Positions 1-9,119 of a stretch of DNA of 26,119 bases are shown in pieces (the stretch's first letter is position 1; every line of letters starts with the position of its first letter). The translations under genes were made by a program, and so were the position numbers. This stretch comes from a virus. The notes below the pieces were generated by a model. It was not told the origin of the DNA. It saw only the letters and a list, made by a program, of their open reading frames with translations, and searched no databases. The stretch is from IMG/VR virus record IMGVR_UViG_3300032287_001012, positions 1 through 26,119 of that record. One strand, written 5' to 3'.

Positions 1-3000
1 ATTGGCAATGACGATGAACAAATTGCTCGTACTACCGACTTTGTATCTTGGACCATTGTAGACGATCAAACCAATGACTTTGAATATTGGAATGACATTG
101 CTGGCTTTGTTGGCACGGGTGGCACCGAAACTGATAGATTAGTCAATGGTGCTCAAACACTTGTGTTAAACGCCAACGGTTCAGTGACATTCCCAGATGG
201 TAGCATACAGACCACAGCCTATACCGGCGGCAATCTCAACACATGGGTACAGACATTTGAAACTTCATTGAGAGTCGCAGACATACCAGCAGTGGCCAAC
301 AGTGTTGAATATTTGGCCAACGGTGACATTGTGGCCTTGTTTGTTAATCTCAAAGACATAAATTTGGGATTTGACAATTACAATACCTACACTGGCGTGG
401 CCAGATTTGACAAAATTGGTAGACTAGTTTGGAGCATGAATTTCCAAGGCAACGACGAGTTTGAACAATTTACCGATGGTTGGGGGCTTGCTGTGGACAA
501 TGCCGACGATTATATCTATGTTGCCGGGCAGGTCGGTGCCTTCTTTGGTGGTAACGCAGCCACGTTGACTAAACTTAGTCAACTAGACGGCGGTGTAGAG
601 TGGAGCAAGATCTATGATGTTGGATATGACAACAGCAACACCGTGGTTGATGTGGCATCAGATGGCAATCCCATTGTGGTTGGTTATGCTGACAACGGTG
701 ATGACAATCAAGTAGTTACTACCAAAATCAACGGCGCCAATGGCACAGTTATTTGGTCAAGAGCACTGGACGGACAAGGCAATGAAGAAGCCTATGGTAT
801 GGCCGTGGGCCCAACCAATGAAGTGGTCACTGTGGGTTGGATGGCTCAATTTGGTATTACTGATGCTGCCGCAACACTATACACAGACCCAGTAAGCAAC
901 GTCAACTGGGCGCCACCAACGAGTATCGATATAACTGGCAGTAGTGGTGCTACCTATACTGTGTCATTCACAGGTGGTGTACCAACATTTACCAACATTG
1001 TTGACCCTGTAGGTAACCGTACAGTAGATCAAACTCTTGACACTATTGTAGGAGCAAGTTTTGGTGGAGAAACAGGCGTAGACGACATGATTGTCAAAGT
1101 CGGCACACTAGCCACCAACGACACAGACGATCGTATGTTAATAGTCAAGTACAACAGCGCAGGCTCAATACAGTGGCAAAAGTCCGTGGCAGTTGAAGCA
1201 GACTACGACTGTACAGGAGCAGATGCTGACATAGACAGTGCGGGCAATATTTACGTTTGCGGAAACTTTGAGCAAGACGGCGACAGCGCCATGATTATCA
1301 TCAAGTTCAACAGCCTGGGTGTTAAACAATGGACACGCAAGGTAGAGGGCAATTGTGGAAATTTTGCTACCAGCATTGTGGTTGGACCAGATGATCACTT
1401 GTATCTATCAGCAGTGACTGACAATGGCACTTTCCCCAATCATAACTACAACTTGGTCATTGCCAAGTACAACCTAGACGGCATAGTGGCTTGGCAGAGA
1501 TTGTTGGAAAACACAACCACTTCAACATTTGGCGGCGCTTGGTGGTTCACCAACAGTGGCGGCAGTAACTTGGCCGTGAGAGACGGTTATGTGGCAGTGG
1601 CAGGTAGTTTTGGCGAGGTAGCCGGTGCGGGCGTGTTGTTGACCGCCGCACTGGTAGCACAGTTTGACACAGCGGGCACAGAGTTTGAAATAGGCGACTA
1701 TGCGTTCGTGGCCGCTACATTTAGTGGAACATTAAATAGTTCAGCCAGCAACATCACAGTGGCCAACGCAAACAAAACAAGCAGTGACTATGCCAGTAGT
1801 ATCACCCCAAGTGATTTTAGTCCCGCAGTGGATCTTACCGGCGACCTAATTGGCACACTGTACTACGGTGACAGTGGCAGTGACGACAGATTGACCAACG
1901 GTGCTAACAATCTAGTGTTGACACCCGCTGGCGCAGTGACATTGCCCAAGGGCGGCACAATCTCAGAAGGGTACGTTACCAGCAATCCCACTATTCAACT
2001 GACACCAGCAAGGCCAGATGTGGTCAGTCAGAAGTTGGTGATCAAAGGTGGTGGCATTGGTTACTATGTCCAAAGTAATGGTCTATCCTTAAGTTGGAAT
2101 TACACTAATACTAATATTGGCGACACTATCAATTTCTCTGTGTACTCAGACACTTATGTTGGCCAAACACTGTACTGGTGGGTATATCCAGAGAATGCTG
2201 GCCTAGTTGATCTTGACCATGGCCAAGTGATAGTACCATCTGGAGGCTCGGGCGGCAACTTTAGTATTCTCATAGACAGCGATGACTACGAGTTTACTGT
2301 GCGTGTGTCACCTGAAAACAACAACTACGATCCTGACAATGTGGGTGTTGAATCATGGTCGTTCAATGGTGAAGCACCCACTTATCCAGAGCATCACCTA
2401 CACTTGACCACAGGCAACTTGGCTGAGACCAGCGTGTTCCTAGGCACTGACAATCACAATGTGCGTACCACACTTGATGGTGGCATACAAGTAACTACAC
2501 AAACAACAACTGTGGAACTACCGCACACCATAACAATCACGGGTGCTGATGTGGCCGCGGTAAATTTGGTCTACACCAGAGACCCGGTGGTGGTAACTCC
2601 AACTTGGAAGTCGCCTAATATTAATCCAGCCACGGATCCGTATATAAGGTTCCTTGATGGTCAGTGGGGAATAGTTGCTCCTGATTACGATCCAGTTACG
2701 CCACTTTATGTCAACACAGGAACGATCGCTGTGCCAATAGCACAATGGATTCTCAATCCCCCATTAGGAAGCATTGCTCCGTTCGGCATATACACATACC
2801 TTACTCCAGATGTTCATGTTTGGCAATTTGGCATAGATGGTGCTACAACATTCCCAACCCTGATAGTACCTATCAGCGACAATGCTACACCAAGTGGCAC
2901 TGGACAAACTATAAAGTTTGGCGACTCCTCACAGCAGGCCATCATATTTGGACCAGAAGCATTATCACCAAGTAGCCCAAGTGCTCAACGTGTTATCATC

Positions 3001-3915
3001 CAGGGTGCTCCTGGTTATACTGGCACAGCAGGCGAGGGCGGAGACGTTTATGTATGGGCAGGTCCAGGCGGTAGTACAGATGGCAATGGCGGGGATATCA
3101 AAGTACGTGCTGGGCAAGGCGATGGCACTGGTGGTGGCGGATACTTAAACTTCCAAGCAGGCGACAGTGGCACAGGTAATGGCGGATGGATCAATATCGA
3201 AAGCGGGCAATCTAATACATATGGCAATGGTGGAGATATTACTGTACAGGCGCATGATGGTGGAGAAATTTTCCTTAGAACACATAACAGTATAACTACT
3301 CAGACTTGGACACTTGGCGCAGATGGTACTACAACATTACCAGGCGCTGTGGTTAAGAGTACAGTGGCTAAGACTGGTGTACCTGACGATACAGGCATAC
3401 CTGTAACCTTAAGCGGCGGTATGACTGGGTTAGGCGTTGCGGATGGCACATACGGTCCATTTACTAAAGGCAACGTTACGTTCGAAGTAACAGTGTCTAG
3501 TGGTGGTATCAGTGGCTACATCAATATTAGTTCAACTACTTCTTATGCTGTGAATACTACCATTGGCCAACTGACTAGTGCGGATCTGGGCGATACTCCG
3601 GGTCAAAGCACAAACGTCAATGTAGACGCAGTTGATCAAGGGGTTACGGCTATAGACCTAACTAAAACCATTAACAAACTCACTGATGGTTATTATTATT
3701 TGGCTGACGGTGTAGAAGGGCAGATCATGTATGTAGTGAGACAGAACGGTTCAACTGCGGCAAATATATTTGTAGGAGTTGCCAACGCACGTTGGGACGG
3801 ATCTGTATATTCAGATCAACCTATTATTCCATTCCAAATTCCTTTTACTGATATGGTCACAATAATCTTTACAGACGGTGCTTGGCAATCAAGCACATTT
3901 GGCAGTTTAACTTAA
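1..3915 (+). CDS. Giant tail-fibre/adhesin protein with embedded beta-propeller (5' partial)
   Basis: The reading frame is open at base 1 and runs to TAA at 3913-3915, so the gene starts outside the window; the GTG at 163 is internal, since the frame before it already has the same fibre-like composition. Bases about 430-1500 encode repeating blades of the type W-(S/T)..., then D..GN.YV.G, then K.N..G..QW, as in SBBP/PQQ-like beta-propellers. About 850-1130 interrupts the blades like an inserted domain. Short segments of the form G.VT(F/L)P.G recur near 180, 1935, 2845 and 3325, a feature of phage fibre shafts. Bases 3000-3260 encode a Gly-rich stretch with GNGGDI-like turns that could form a beta-solenoid. 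Likely role: distal tail fibre binding the host surface. Family inference is good for 'fibre/adhesin'; the receptor is unknown. Confidence 0.8.
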   Translation: MGNDDEQIARTTDFVSWTIVDDQTNDFEYWNDIAGFVGTGGTETDRLVNGAQTLVLNANGSVTFPDGSIQTTAYTGGNLNTWVQTFETSLRVADIPAVANSVEYLANGDIVALFVNLKDINLGFDNYNTYTGVARFDKIGRLVWSMNFQGNDEFEQFTDGWGLAVDNADDYIYVAGQVGAFFGGNAATLTKLSQLDGGVEWSKIYDVGYDNSNTVVDVASDGNPIVVGYADNGDDNQVVTTKINGANGTVIWSRALDGQGNEEAYGMAVGPTNEVVTVGWMAQFGITDAAATLYTDPVSNVNWAPPTSIDITGSSGATYTVSFTGGVPTFTNIVDPVGNRTVDQTLDTIVGASFGGETGVDDMIVKVGTLATNDTDDRMLIVKYNSAGSIQWQKSVAVEADYDCTGADADIDSAGNIYVCGNFEQDGDSAMIIIKFNSLGVKQWTRKVEGNCGNFATSIVVGPDDHLYLSAVTDNGTFPNHNYNLVIAKYNLDGIVAWQRLLENTTTSTFGGAWWFTNSGGSNLAVRDGYVAVAGSFGEVAGAGVLLTAALVAQFDTAGTEFEIGDYAFVAATFSGTLNSSASNITVANANKTSSDYASSITPSDFSPAVDLTGDLIGTLYYGDSGSDDRLTNGANNLVLTPAGAVTLPKGGTISEGYVTSNPTIQLTPARPDVVSQKLVIKGGGIGYYVQSNGLSLSWNYTNTNIGDTINFSVYSDTYVGQTLYWWVYPENAGLVDLDHGQVIVPSGGSGGNFSILIDSDDYEFTVRVSPENNNYDPDNVGVESWSFNGEAPTYPEHHLHLTTGNLAETSVFLGTDNHNVRTTLDGGIQVTTQTTTVELPHTITITGADVAAVNLVYTRDPVVVTPTWKSPNINPATDPYIRFLDGQWGIVAPDYDPVTPLYVNTGTIAVPIAQWILNPPLGSIAPFGIYTYLTPDVHVWQFGIDGATTFPTLIVPISDNATPSGTGQTIKFGDSSQQAIIFGPEALSPSSPSAQRVIIQGAPGYTGTAGEGGDVYVWAGPGGSTDGNGGDIKVRAGQGDGTGGGGYLNFQAGDSGTGNGGWINIESGQSNTYGNGGDITVQAHDGGEIFLRTHNSITTQTWTLGADGTTTLPGAVVKSTVAKTGVPDDTGIPVTLSGGMTGLGVADGTYGPFTKGNVTFEVTVSSGGISGYINISSTTSYAVNTTIGQLTSADLGDTPGQSTNVNVDAVDQGVTAIDLTKTINKLTDGYYYLADGVEGQIMYVVRQNGSTAANIFVGVANARWDGSVYSDQPIIPFQIPFTDMVTIIFTDGAWQSSTFGSLT

Positions 3916-3956
3916 TGGGCGGAGCGTGGGATTAATTTCTAAACACTCTATATATC

Positions 3957-3964
3957 AATAAATA
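3957..3964 (+). promoter_or_regulatory. Late-type promoter AATAAATA
   Basis: Seven of eight match; predicted start near 3970, leaving a ten-base leader before the adhesin ATG at 3981. Confidence 0.6.
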
Positions 3965-3980
3965 TACAAAAGAGAATATA

Positions 3981-5546
3981 ATGGCCCTAAACGGAATATC
4001 AACACTGACAATAGCAAGCGGAACCACTCTCACAAAAAATGTTAATCCACCCCATTCTAATACTGAAATTGTCGCTCCTTTCTCAGCTATTTGGAGTTTA
4101 AATTATGTGGGTGCCTTAGGGGCAACAAATGATGTCTCATACAAATTATATGTAACATCGTTGGGCTTAGGCTCTGCTGTTACATTGACCAGTCATCAAA
4201 CAGGTGATTTCGCAGTAACAGCGGGTAACTTCTTGTATGATGAATACGGAAACAGTATTGGCATTATCAAGGGTAATACCACAATAGACAATTACATGGC
4301 CAAGGCCGCGGCTGTTTGTGGTGCATTGTCAAGTACTGTAATAACTGCCGCAACATACAAAGGCACATGGAACGCTTTTACTAACACTCCCACACTGACT
4401 GATGGTGTTGGTACCTTGGGAGATGCTTACGATACAACAGTTGCTGGAACCAGCGGCGCCTTTCCTGCGTATGGCGAACAAGACTGGCGCATCTATGACG
4501 GCTCTGTTTGGCAAAGAGTTGCTAAAACAACCACAACACAATGGACTATAACACCAGCAGTTGGCGGCTTAGCAGATAAAGAGGCTAGACAGATTGCTAA
4601 ACTTACTATTGCTGAGGCCAAGCGTCAAGGCAAGGTAGTTGCTACAGACGGAACGGTTACAGGTAGTGCGGATGATACAAAGCCTTATTATAGAGTGGCT
4701 AACACATTAGACATTGATCTACTACCAACAAAATACAATGGTAATGGCCTAACAGACAACCCCAACACAGGTGGACTAGTTGATGGACGTCCTTGGTCAA
4801 CAACCGATCCAGATACTGAAATCACAGTTATTGAAGAATCAGAAACTGGTGCTACTTTAATATTAAACTTAGACAGTCGCAACATCAACAGTCTAGCAAG
4901 AACTGCTAGTCCAGGCACTTGGTACGACCTAACTGACAACAATAATGATGCTACTATCTATGGCTCGGTAGCCTACGGCTCAGTGGGTGGACAATTCTGT
5001 GCTGTGTTTCCTGGCGGTGATGCCAACTACGCTCAGTGTGTGCCCAATGTTTACTTCGATGGCAACTCATTTACCATACAGAGTTGGGTGTATACTTCAG
5101 CATTGTCAAACTGGAACCGTATCATAGACTTTGGACGAGGAGCAGGATCTAACAACATCTTGTTGTCTAACACCTACGGAATGACTGGTAAGCCTGGTAT
5201 CTATATTGAAGGCACACAGTTTCAATCAACATACCCCGGAGCCAGCACAGTATTGTTAAATGCTTGGCATCAGGTCTGTGCTACATTTACTCGCAACACT
5301 AGCGGCAATACCAGTCAAGGCGTTGCTAAGATCTACATTGACGGACAGCCTCATGGATCAGGCACTACCAGCATACCAGTAAACATCACAAGAACCCTAT
5401 GCTACATTGGCAAGTCAAACTGGGGCAATCCTCCAGATCCTAATATGACAGGCGGCATTGGTGCCATACAGATCTATAACGGTGCTCTAACAGACGCAGA
5501 AATGCTGAGTAACTATAATACAACCAAGAGCTATTACGGGCTATAA
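3981..5546 (+). CDS. Virion adhesin with C-terminal LamG/ConA-like lectin domain
   Basis: 521 aa, ATG start 16 bases after a late-type promoter octamer, with a weak AAGAGA ribosome site. The N-terminal half is Thr/Ser/Gly-rich and beta-rich, typical of structural phage proteins; a short motif around DW-R-YDGS-VW looks like a fibre repeat. From about residue 290 the sequence fits a laminin-G/concanavalin-A-like jelly roll: LNLDSRN, then W-DL-DNNNDATI, SFTIQSWV, W-Q-VCATF and KIYIDGQP, ending in GAIQIYNGALTDAEM. In phages such domains bind glycans on the host surface. It directly follows the giant fibre and is likely an accessory adhesin or tail-fibre tip. Assignment of the LamG fold is by motif only. 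Confidence 0.75.
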   Translation: MALNGISTLTIASGTTLTKNVNPPHSNTEIVAPFSAIWSLNYVGALGATNDVSYKLYVTSLGLGSAVTLTSHQTGDFAVTAGNFLYDEYGNSIGIIKGNTTIDNYMAKAAAVCGALSSTVITAATYKGTWNAFTNTPTLTDGVGTLGDAYDTTVAGTSGAFPAYGEQDWRIYDGSVWQRVAKTTTTQWTITPAVGGLADKEARQIAKLTIAEAKRQGKVVATDGTVTGSADDTKPYYRVANTLDIDLLPTKYNGNGLTDNPNTGGLVDGRPWSTTDPDTEITVIEESETGATLILNLDSRNINSLARTASPGTWYDLTDNNNDATIYGSVAYGSVGGQFCAVFPGGDANYAQCVPNVYFDGNSFTIQSWVYTSALSNWNRIIDFGRGAGSNNILLSNTYGMTGKPGIYIEGTQFQSTYPGASTVLLNAWHQVCATFTRNTSGNTSQGVAKIYIDGQPHGSGTTSIPVNITRTLCYIGKSNWGNPPDPNMTGGIGAIQIYNGALTDAEMLSNYNTTKSYYGL

Positions 5547-6170
5547 ATGTTCAAGCGTCACAACACAAGTCTACGAAACGAAGTGGCCTGTGTTAAGGCA
5601 GTGGACATACTAGAACCTGCGGACTTTGCCTACTACGACAAAGACGGCTTTGAACTAAATCAAGCCGAACAGAAGTACTATCGTGCTATGGGATTCCCCA
5701 TAGACTATTCCATACTAAATCATCGTTGTTGGCAAGAGCCCTGGTTTGAACTAGAACGTAACGATCTAGGACTCATACTAGATCACTCAATGATGCTAGT
5801 ACGCTGTAACTACGAAAAAGCAGCAAAACAACAGCTCCTAGACTTCCAAGAACAACAACCATTAACACAGCAGTTAATAGATACTGTGCCCAAATGGGGA
5901 TTTGACTTTGATCTAAATGCCATAGCCGCAGACGGCACAGTCTACGAAGTCCTACACGTAGAATATGACAGCAGAGAATACGAAACATTTAAGAATCGTA
6001 TGTTAAACTTTGATTACACTGTGCGTCACACAGACTGGGTCGCTACAGCAGCTATGGTTTGGGAACGTAGGGCAGAGTGGCAGGATCTAAAAGGATTTGA
6101 ACAAAACCACTGGCGAGCACAGGAAATCCTGGGTTGGAACAAATCTGAATATCTAGAAAAAGCCAACTAA
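5547..6170 (+). CDS. Conserved-looking phage protein of unknown function (207 aa)
   Basis: The ATG follows the stop of the upstream adhesin directly, so translation is probably coupled. The product is soluble, acidic and rich in Trp/Tyr (for example motifs around HRCWQEPWFELER and PKWGFDFDLNA), without signal peptide or membrane segment. I do not recognise the family. Position right after two receptor-binding proteins suggests an assembly factor or chaperone for the fibres, as phages often place fibre chaperones there, but nothing in the sequence proves it. Confidence 0.7.
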   Translation: MFKRHNTSLRNEVACVKAVDILEPADFAYYDKDGFELNQAEQKYYRAMGFPIDYSILNHRCWQEPWFELERNDLGLILDHSMMLVRCNYEKAAKQQLLDFQEQQPLTQQLIDTVPKWGFDFDLNAIAADGTVYEVLHVEYDSREYETFKNRMLNFDYTVRHTDWVATAAMVWERRAEWQDLKGFEQNHWRAQEILGWNKSEYLEKAN

Positions 6171-6173
6171 ATA
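6166..6173 (+). promoter_or_regulatory. Late-type promoter variant ACTAAATA
   Basis: Overlaps the stop of the 207-aa gene. CTAAATA-type octamers are accepted variants in T4-like phages of cyanobacteria (recall). Leader of about 25 bases before the nuclease ATG. Confidence 0.45.
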
Positions 6174-6204
6174 ACTGATAACTTTATTACAAGGTCTGTA
6201 CCTA

Positions 6205-6975
6205 ATGCGTAAACTGCTACTATTATTATTAATTCCATTTGCCGCCCTGGCGAATCCCATTGACGATCAATGTCCCCAACACGTACTGCGTGGTGCACCT
6301 GTGAGTTCTATCACAGCAAACACGCAGTATCTTTGTAAACAAAACTACGCTATACACTATAGATACGATACCAAGACAGCAGAGTATGTTGTGCAACACG
6401 TTACACTACAATCTATTTCCGGACCTGCCAAAAGAAAAGACGATTTTAGACCAGACCCATCTATACCTAAACAACACCAATCACAGTTATCGGATTATGC
6501 TGGATTTCCTTTTGATAGGGGACATCTAAGCCCGGGCGCAGACAACACCATTAATGATGACATCATGAGCGAAAGCTTCTTCTTGTCAAACATGGTTCCG
6601 CAAGTTCCCAATCACAATCGTGGTATTTGGAAACAATTAGAAACAGCAGTGCGCAATTGGGTATCAGAAGGCAAAGATATCTATGTGGTATCCGGAACTG
6701 TGTATGCTCCGGGCTATCAAACCATAGGTGCTAATCGTGTAGGTATCCCTACGCACATGTGGAAAGTCGTTGTTGATCGTAAGAATTCTAAATCAATTGC
6801 TTTCTTATTTCCTAATGCTCCATTACCTGTTGCAGACTTGCCTAAGTATGCTACCAGCGTGGGCTCGATCGAACAGTACACCGGCATTAATTTCATGCCA
6901 CAACTAACAGCACAACAAAAGAAAGTCTTAGAAGACACTCCTCCAAATCTAGCTGAATGGTCTAGTTTAAAATAA
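6205..6975 (+). CDS. Exported DNA/RNA non-specific endonuclease (NUC1 / EndoG type)
   Basis: 256 aa. Residues 1-17 form a clear signal peptide (MRKLLLLLLIPFAALA, cut near ALA|NP), so the product goes to the periplasm or outside. Residues 104-110 DRGHLSP are the family signature with the catalytic His107; SNMVPQ (128-133) and NHNRGIW with Asn138 and QLE with Glu146 match the metal-binding helix known from Serratia nuclease. The enzyme hydrolyses DNA and RNA using a single Mg2+. A variant late-type promoter (ACTAAATA, 6166-6173) lies upstream and a weak AAGG site precedes the ATG. Phages usually keep nucleases cytoplasmic, so export is unusual; it may clear nucleic acid outside the cell or act on competing phage DNA during entry (inference). 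Confidence 0.85.
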   Translation: MRKLLLLLLIPFAALANPIDDQCPQHVLRGAPVSSITANTQYLCKQNYAIHYRYDTKTAEYVVQHVTLQSISGPAKRKDDFRPDPSIPKQHQSQLSDYAGFPFDRGHLSPGADNTINDDIMSESFFLSNMVPQVPNHNRGIWKQLETAVRNWVSEGKDIYVVSGTVYAPGYQTIGANRVGIPTHMWKVVVDRKNSKSIAFLFPNAPLPVADLPKYATSVGSIEQYTGINFMPQLTAQQKKVLEDTPPNLAEWSSLK

Positions 6976-6978
6976 ATA
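6971..6978 (+). promoter_or_regulatory. Late-type promoter AATAAATA, leaderless geometry
   Basis: Five bases (CACTT) separate the octamer from the ATG at 6984, so the predicted start is the A of the start codon. Confidence 0.6.
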
Positions 6979-6983
6979 CACTT

Positions 6984-7865
6984 ATGCGCCCAGAAACACT
7001 ACGATTATTTGCTCAATTCTGCGAAAGCTACTTGCCAGAAGCCAGTAGCTCTATGGATATTATCCAACAGAAACCAGGTGGCAAGGAAGTTATACAAAAA
7101 CTACACCGAGACGAAAAACTAGCACACGATATCAATTACAGTGCTGTACCAAAGATTTCTTGGAGTGATTTAAAAGACAGTTATAGAGGTGCTTGGGTCA
7201 TTATCCAAGGAGATCGCGGAACCGGTGCTATCAAAGCCTCGGGTGGAAATACCGGAACATATCTTGCAGTAGCCAGCACAGGCGGAGAACCTCGCACAGT
7301 CAAAGACAGCCGAGGCGGCAATGTTATTGATTTCCTCAAAGGTGAAATTGGCGGACTACGTAAGTTTTATGTAGGTAAGAATACTACCGCTGTCAGCGAC
7401 AAACAGAAGAAACGTACAGCTGATGCAGCTACCACAGGTTCTGCGGTTGTCAATAACGAAACATTGGTTAAGAAATTTAAACCGTTATGGGCCAAGGCCA
7501 TTAATGCTGCTATCGCAGACATTAAAGGTCACATTGCTAATATGATTAAGAATGATGCTTTTGAAAAAGCAAAGAAAAAACTCAATCATATTGAAAGTTT
7601 ACAAAACGGACTAGAACAACTAGAAGCCGGAACATTAAGTGATACTCCAGATTTTGTTGGACGTGCAGTCCAGACAGCAGTTATGATGTCCGCAGCACAC
7701 TACTATCCAGAACAAACAGGTGACATCACAAGAAGCTATGGCAGCAGTTATAGTTCTGCGAATGCCGAAGGACCAAGACAGTTATTAAAAGATATCTCAG
7801 AAGGCGACACAGCCAAACTAGGCACTATCTTAACATTCTTTAAAAGGGCTTTGATTTCAGGATGA
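6984..7865 (+). CDS. Unknown protein with candidate capsid-targeting N-terminus (293 aa)
   Basis: The ATG lies five bases after an AATAAATA late-type octamer (6971-6978) and there is no Shine-Dalgarno, so the message may be leaderless. The N-terminus MRPETLRLFAQFCESYLPEA contains LPE|A, which fits the T4 prohead protease rule (I/L)xE. The middle is Gly-rich (SYRGAWVIIQGDRGTGAIKASGG) and residues about 165-215 are Lys-rich helix with coiled-coil character. No catalytic motif recognised. It overlaps the next gene by ATGA, so the two are translated as a pair and probably act together. Confidence 0.7.
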   Translation: MRPETLRLFAQFCESYLPEASSSMDIIQQKPGGKEVIQKLHRDEKLAHDINYSAVPKISWSDLKDSYRGAWVIIQGDRGTGAIKASGGNTGTYLAVASTGGEPRTVKDSRGGNVIDFLKGEIGGLRKFYVGKNTTAVSDKQKKRTADAATTGSAVVNNETLVKKFKPLWAKAINAAIADIKGHIANMIKNDAFEKAKKKLNHIESLQNGLEQLEAGTLSDTPDFVGRAVQTAVMMSAAHYYPEQTGDITRSYGSSYSSANAEGPRQLLKDISEGDTAKLGTILTFFKRALISG

Positions 7866-9001
7866 GACTCGATCAATTAGAACAACATCTTAAAAAACGC
7901 AGGCCAATGGCAGAAGCCAATGTAGCTGCTAAGATTAAAGATCCTAAAACTATCAAGATGCTGGGCATCGCTATGCGCCATGACGGCACATTACCAAAAG
8001 CCAAAGTAGCTGCACTAGGACCTAAACCAGCAGAAGAACAAATATTACAACTATGGAGTGAAATGCTTGATGCATCATTGCGTTCAACAGACTATGGTGA
8101 TATCTCAGCAGACGGTAAGTTTGATGAATGGCTGACTCGCATGTATATCAACGGTGTTGCTGACTACGAAGATATCAACGGTGAAGGTGGAGATGCTCTA
8201 GGTGCTTGGAAAGCTCTAAGCATTCGCGGTAAACTAAAAGAAAAAGATCAAGACTTCAATAAGTTTAAGAACCTACGTCAGATACAGGCTATTATACAGA
8301 ATAGAGAGTACCGCGATGAATTGCGTAAGATTAAAGATGCTGAAGTAATTGAAAAACACAAGCGCGAAAAGAAAGAAACGGTCTTAATTGATGATGATCG
8401 TTACCTAGTCACTATTCCTTACAACTATGGATCGTGTTACAACTTTAATAATGCACACGGATTTAATGCATCGTTCTGTACAGGATCCAGCAGTGGTGCT
8501 ACTTGGTTTAATCGTTATGCAGATGACGGTCCTATTATTTCAGTATTCGATAAACAAAATGGTGACGATGTTAATGGCAAATGGCAGATACATGCTCCAA
8601 CTAATCAAATCAACAACGGTAATCAAACTATCCGTAGAGATGAAAAGTTTGCAGAATTGTTTCCGGGGTTGATGAAACGTATTGCAGATGCAGTACAGGC
8701 CAACGGCGATGAGATTAACAAGAACTCTACTGAGATTGTAAAAGGTGGATATGATATCAGCAAAGCTGTTAGTGATCTAAAGAATAAGTTTCCTATGAGT
8801 TATAACAGCGGAGAGCCAGAAGAGCCAGAAGCTGAAGAAGATCCAAATGATGGGCCTGGCACCTATGTTGTAACACAAATAGCATCTGGTAAACAAGCTC
8901 GAATCGAAGGCGAAAACCGCCAAGACATTATTACCAAGTTAACTACACGATACCCAGATTCAACAGAAGCTGATTATCGCATAGAAAAACAACAAGAATA
9001 A
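7862..9001 (+). CDS. Unknown phage protein with an 'FCTG...GPI' domain (379 aa)
   Basis: Start codon overlaps the upstream stop (ATGA). The N-terminus MRLDQLEQHLKKRRPMAEA is basic and could be a processed leader (MAE|A resembles a prohead-protease site, though with Met). Residues about 120-160 are a charged helix. A central block, SCYNFNNAHGFNASFCTG followed by WFNRY-DDGPI-SVFD and GKWQIH, resembles a domain I recall in several phage proteins with the pattern (W/F)CTA...F..Y...GPLY; I know no function for it. The C-terminus has an acidic Glu/Pro linker (around EEPEAEEDPND) and a small YVVTQIASGKQARIEGEN module. Confidence 0.7.
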   Translation: MRLDQLEQHLKKRRPMAEANVAAKIKDPKTIKMLGIAMRHDGTLPKAKVAALGPKPAEEQILQLWSEMLDASLRSTDYGDISADGKFDEWLTRMYINGVADYEDINGEGGDALGAWKALSIRGKLKEKDQDFNKFKNLRQIQAIIQNREYRDELRKIKDAEVIEKHKREKKETVLIDDDRYLVTIPYNYGSCYNFNNAHGFNASFCTGSSSGATWFNRYADDGPIISVFDKQNGDDVNGKWQIHAPTNQINNGNQTIRRDEKFAELFPGLMKRIADAVQANGDEINKNSTEIVKGGYDISKAVSDLKNKFPMSYNSGEPEEPEAEEDPNDGPGTYVVTQIASGKQARIEGENRQDIITKLTTRYPDSTEADYRIEKQQE

Positions 9002-9005
9002 ACTA

Positions 9006-9119
9006 ATGAAAACTATATTTGTTAGTTGTTTAATGTTAGTATCAAGTTTGGCTATAGCACAGGATGAATCTTACACTTGGTGTGATCCGACCTTTTGCTG
9101 TAATCTAACGAGAGTATAA
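9006..9119 (+). CDS. Tiny exported Cys-rich peptide (37 aa)
   Basis: Reads MKTIFVSCLMLVSSLAIA then QDESYTWCDPTFCCNLTRV, stop. The first 18 residues make a textbook signal peptide with an A-x-A type cut (AIA|QD), leaving a mature peptide of 19 residues with three cysteines. It starts four bases after the previous stop, suggesting co-transcription. No family recognised. It could be a periplasmic effector, a lysis-related peptide or an uncharacterised moron product. Small size means it could be spurious, but the near-ideal signal sequence argues for a real gene. Confidence 0.5.
   Translation: MKTIFVSCLMLVSSLAIAQDESYTWCDPTFCCNLTRV

Noticed and set aside
163-165. GTG as the start of the first fibre gene
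   Set aside because: The frame is open to base 1 with matching fibre-like sequence and there is no ribosome site, so the gene begins outside the window.
2518-3148. ORFs of about 75 aa in other frames within the giant fibre
   Set aside because: They lie wholly inside the fibre frame, lack ribosome sites and have no recognisable composition.
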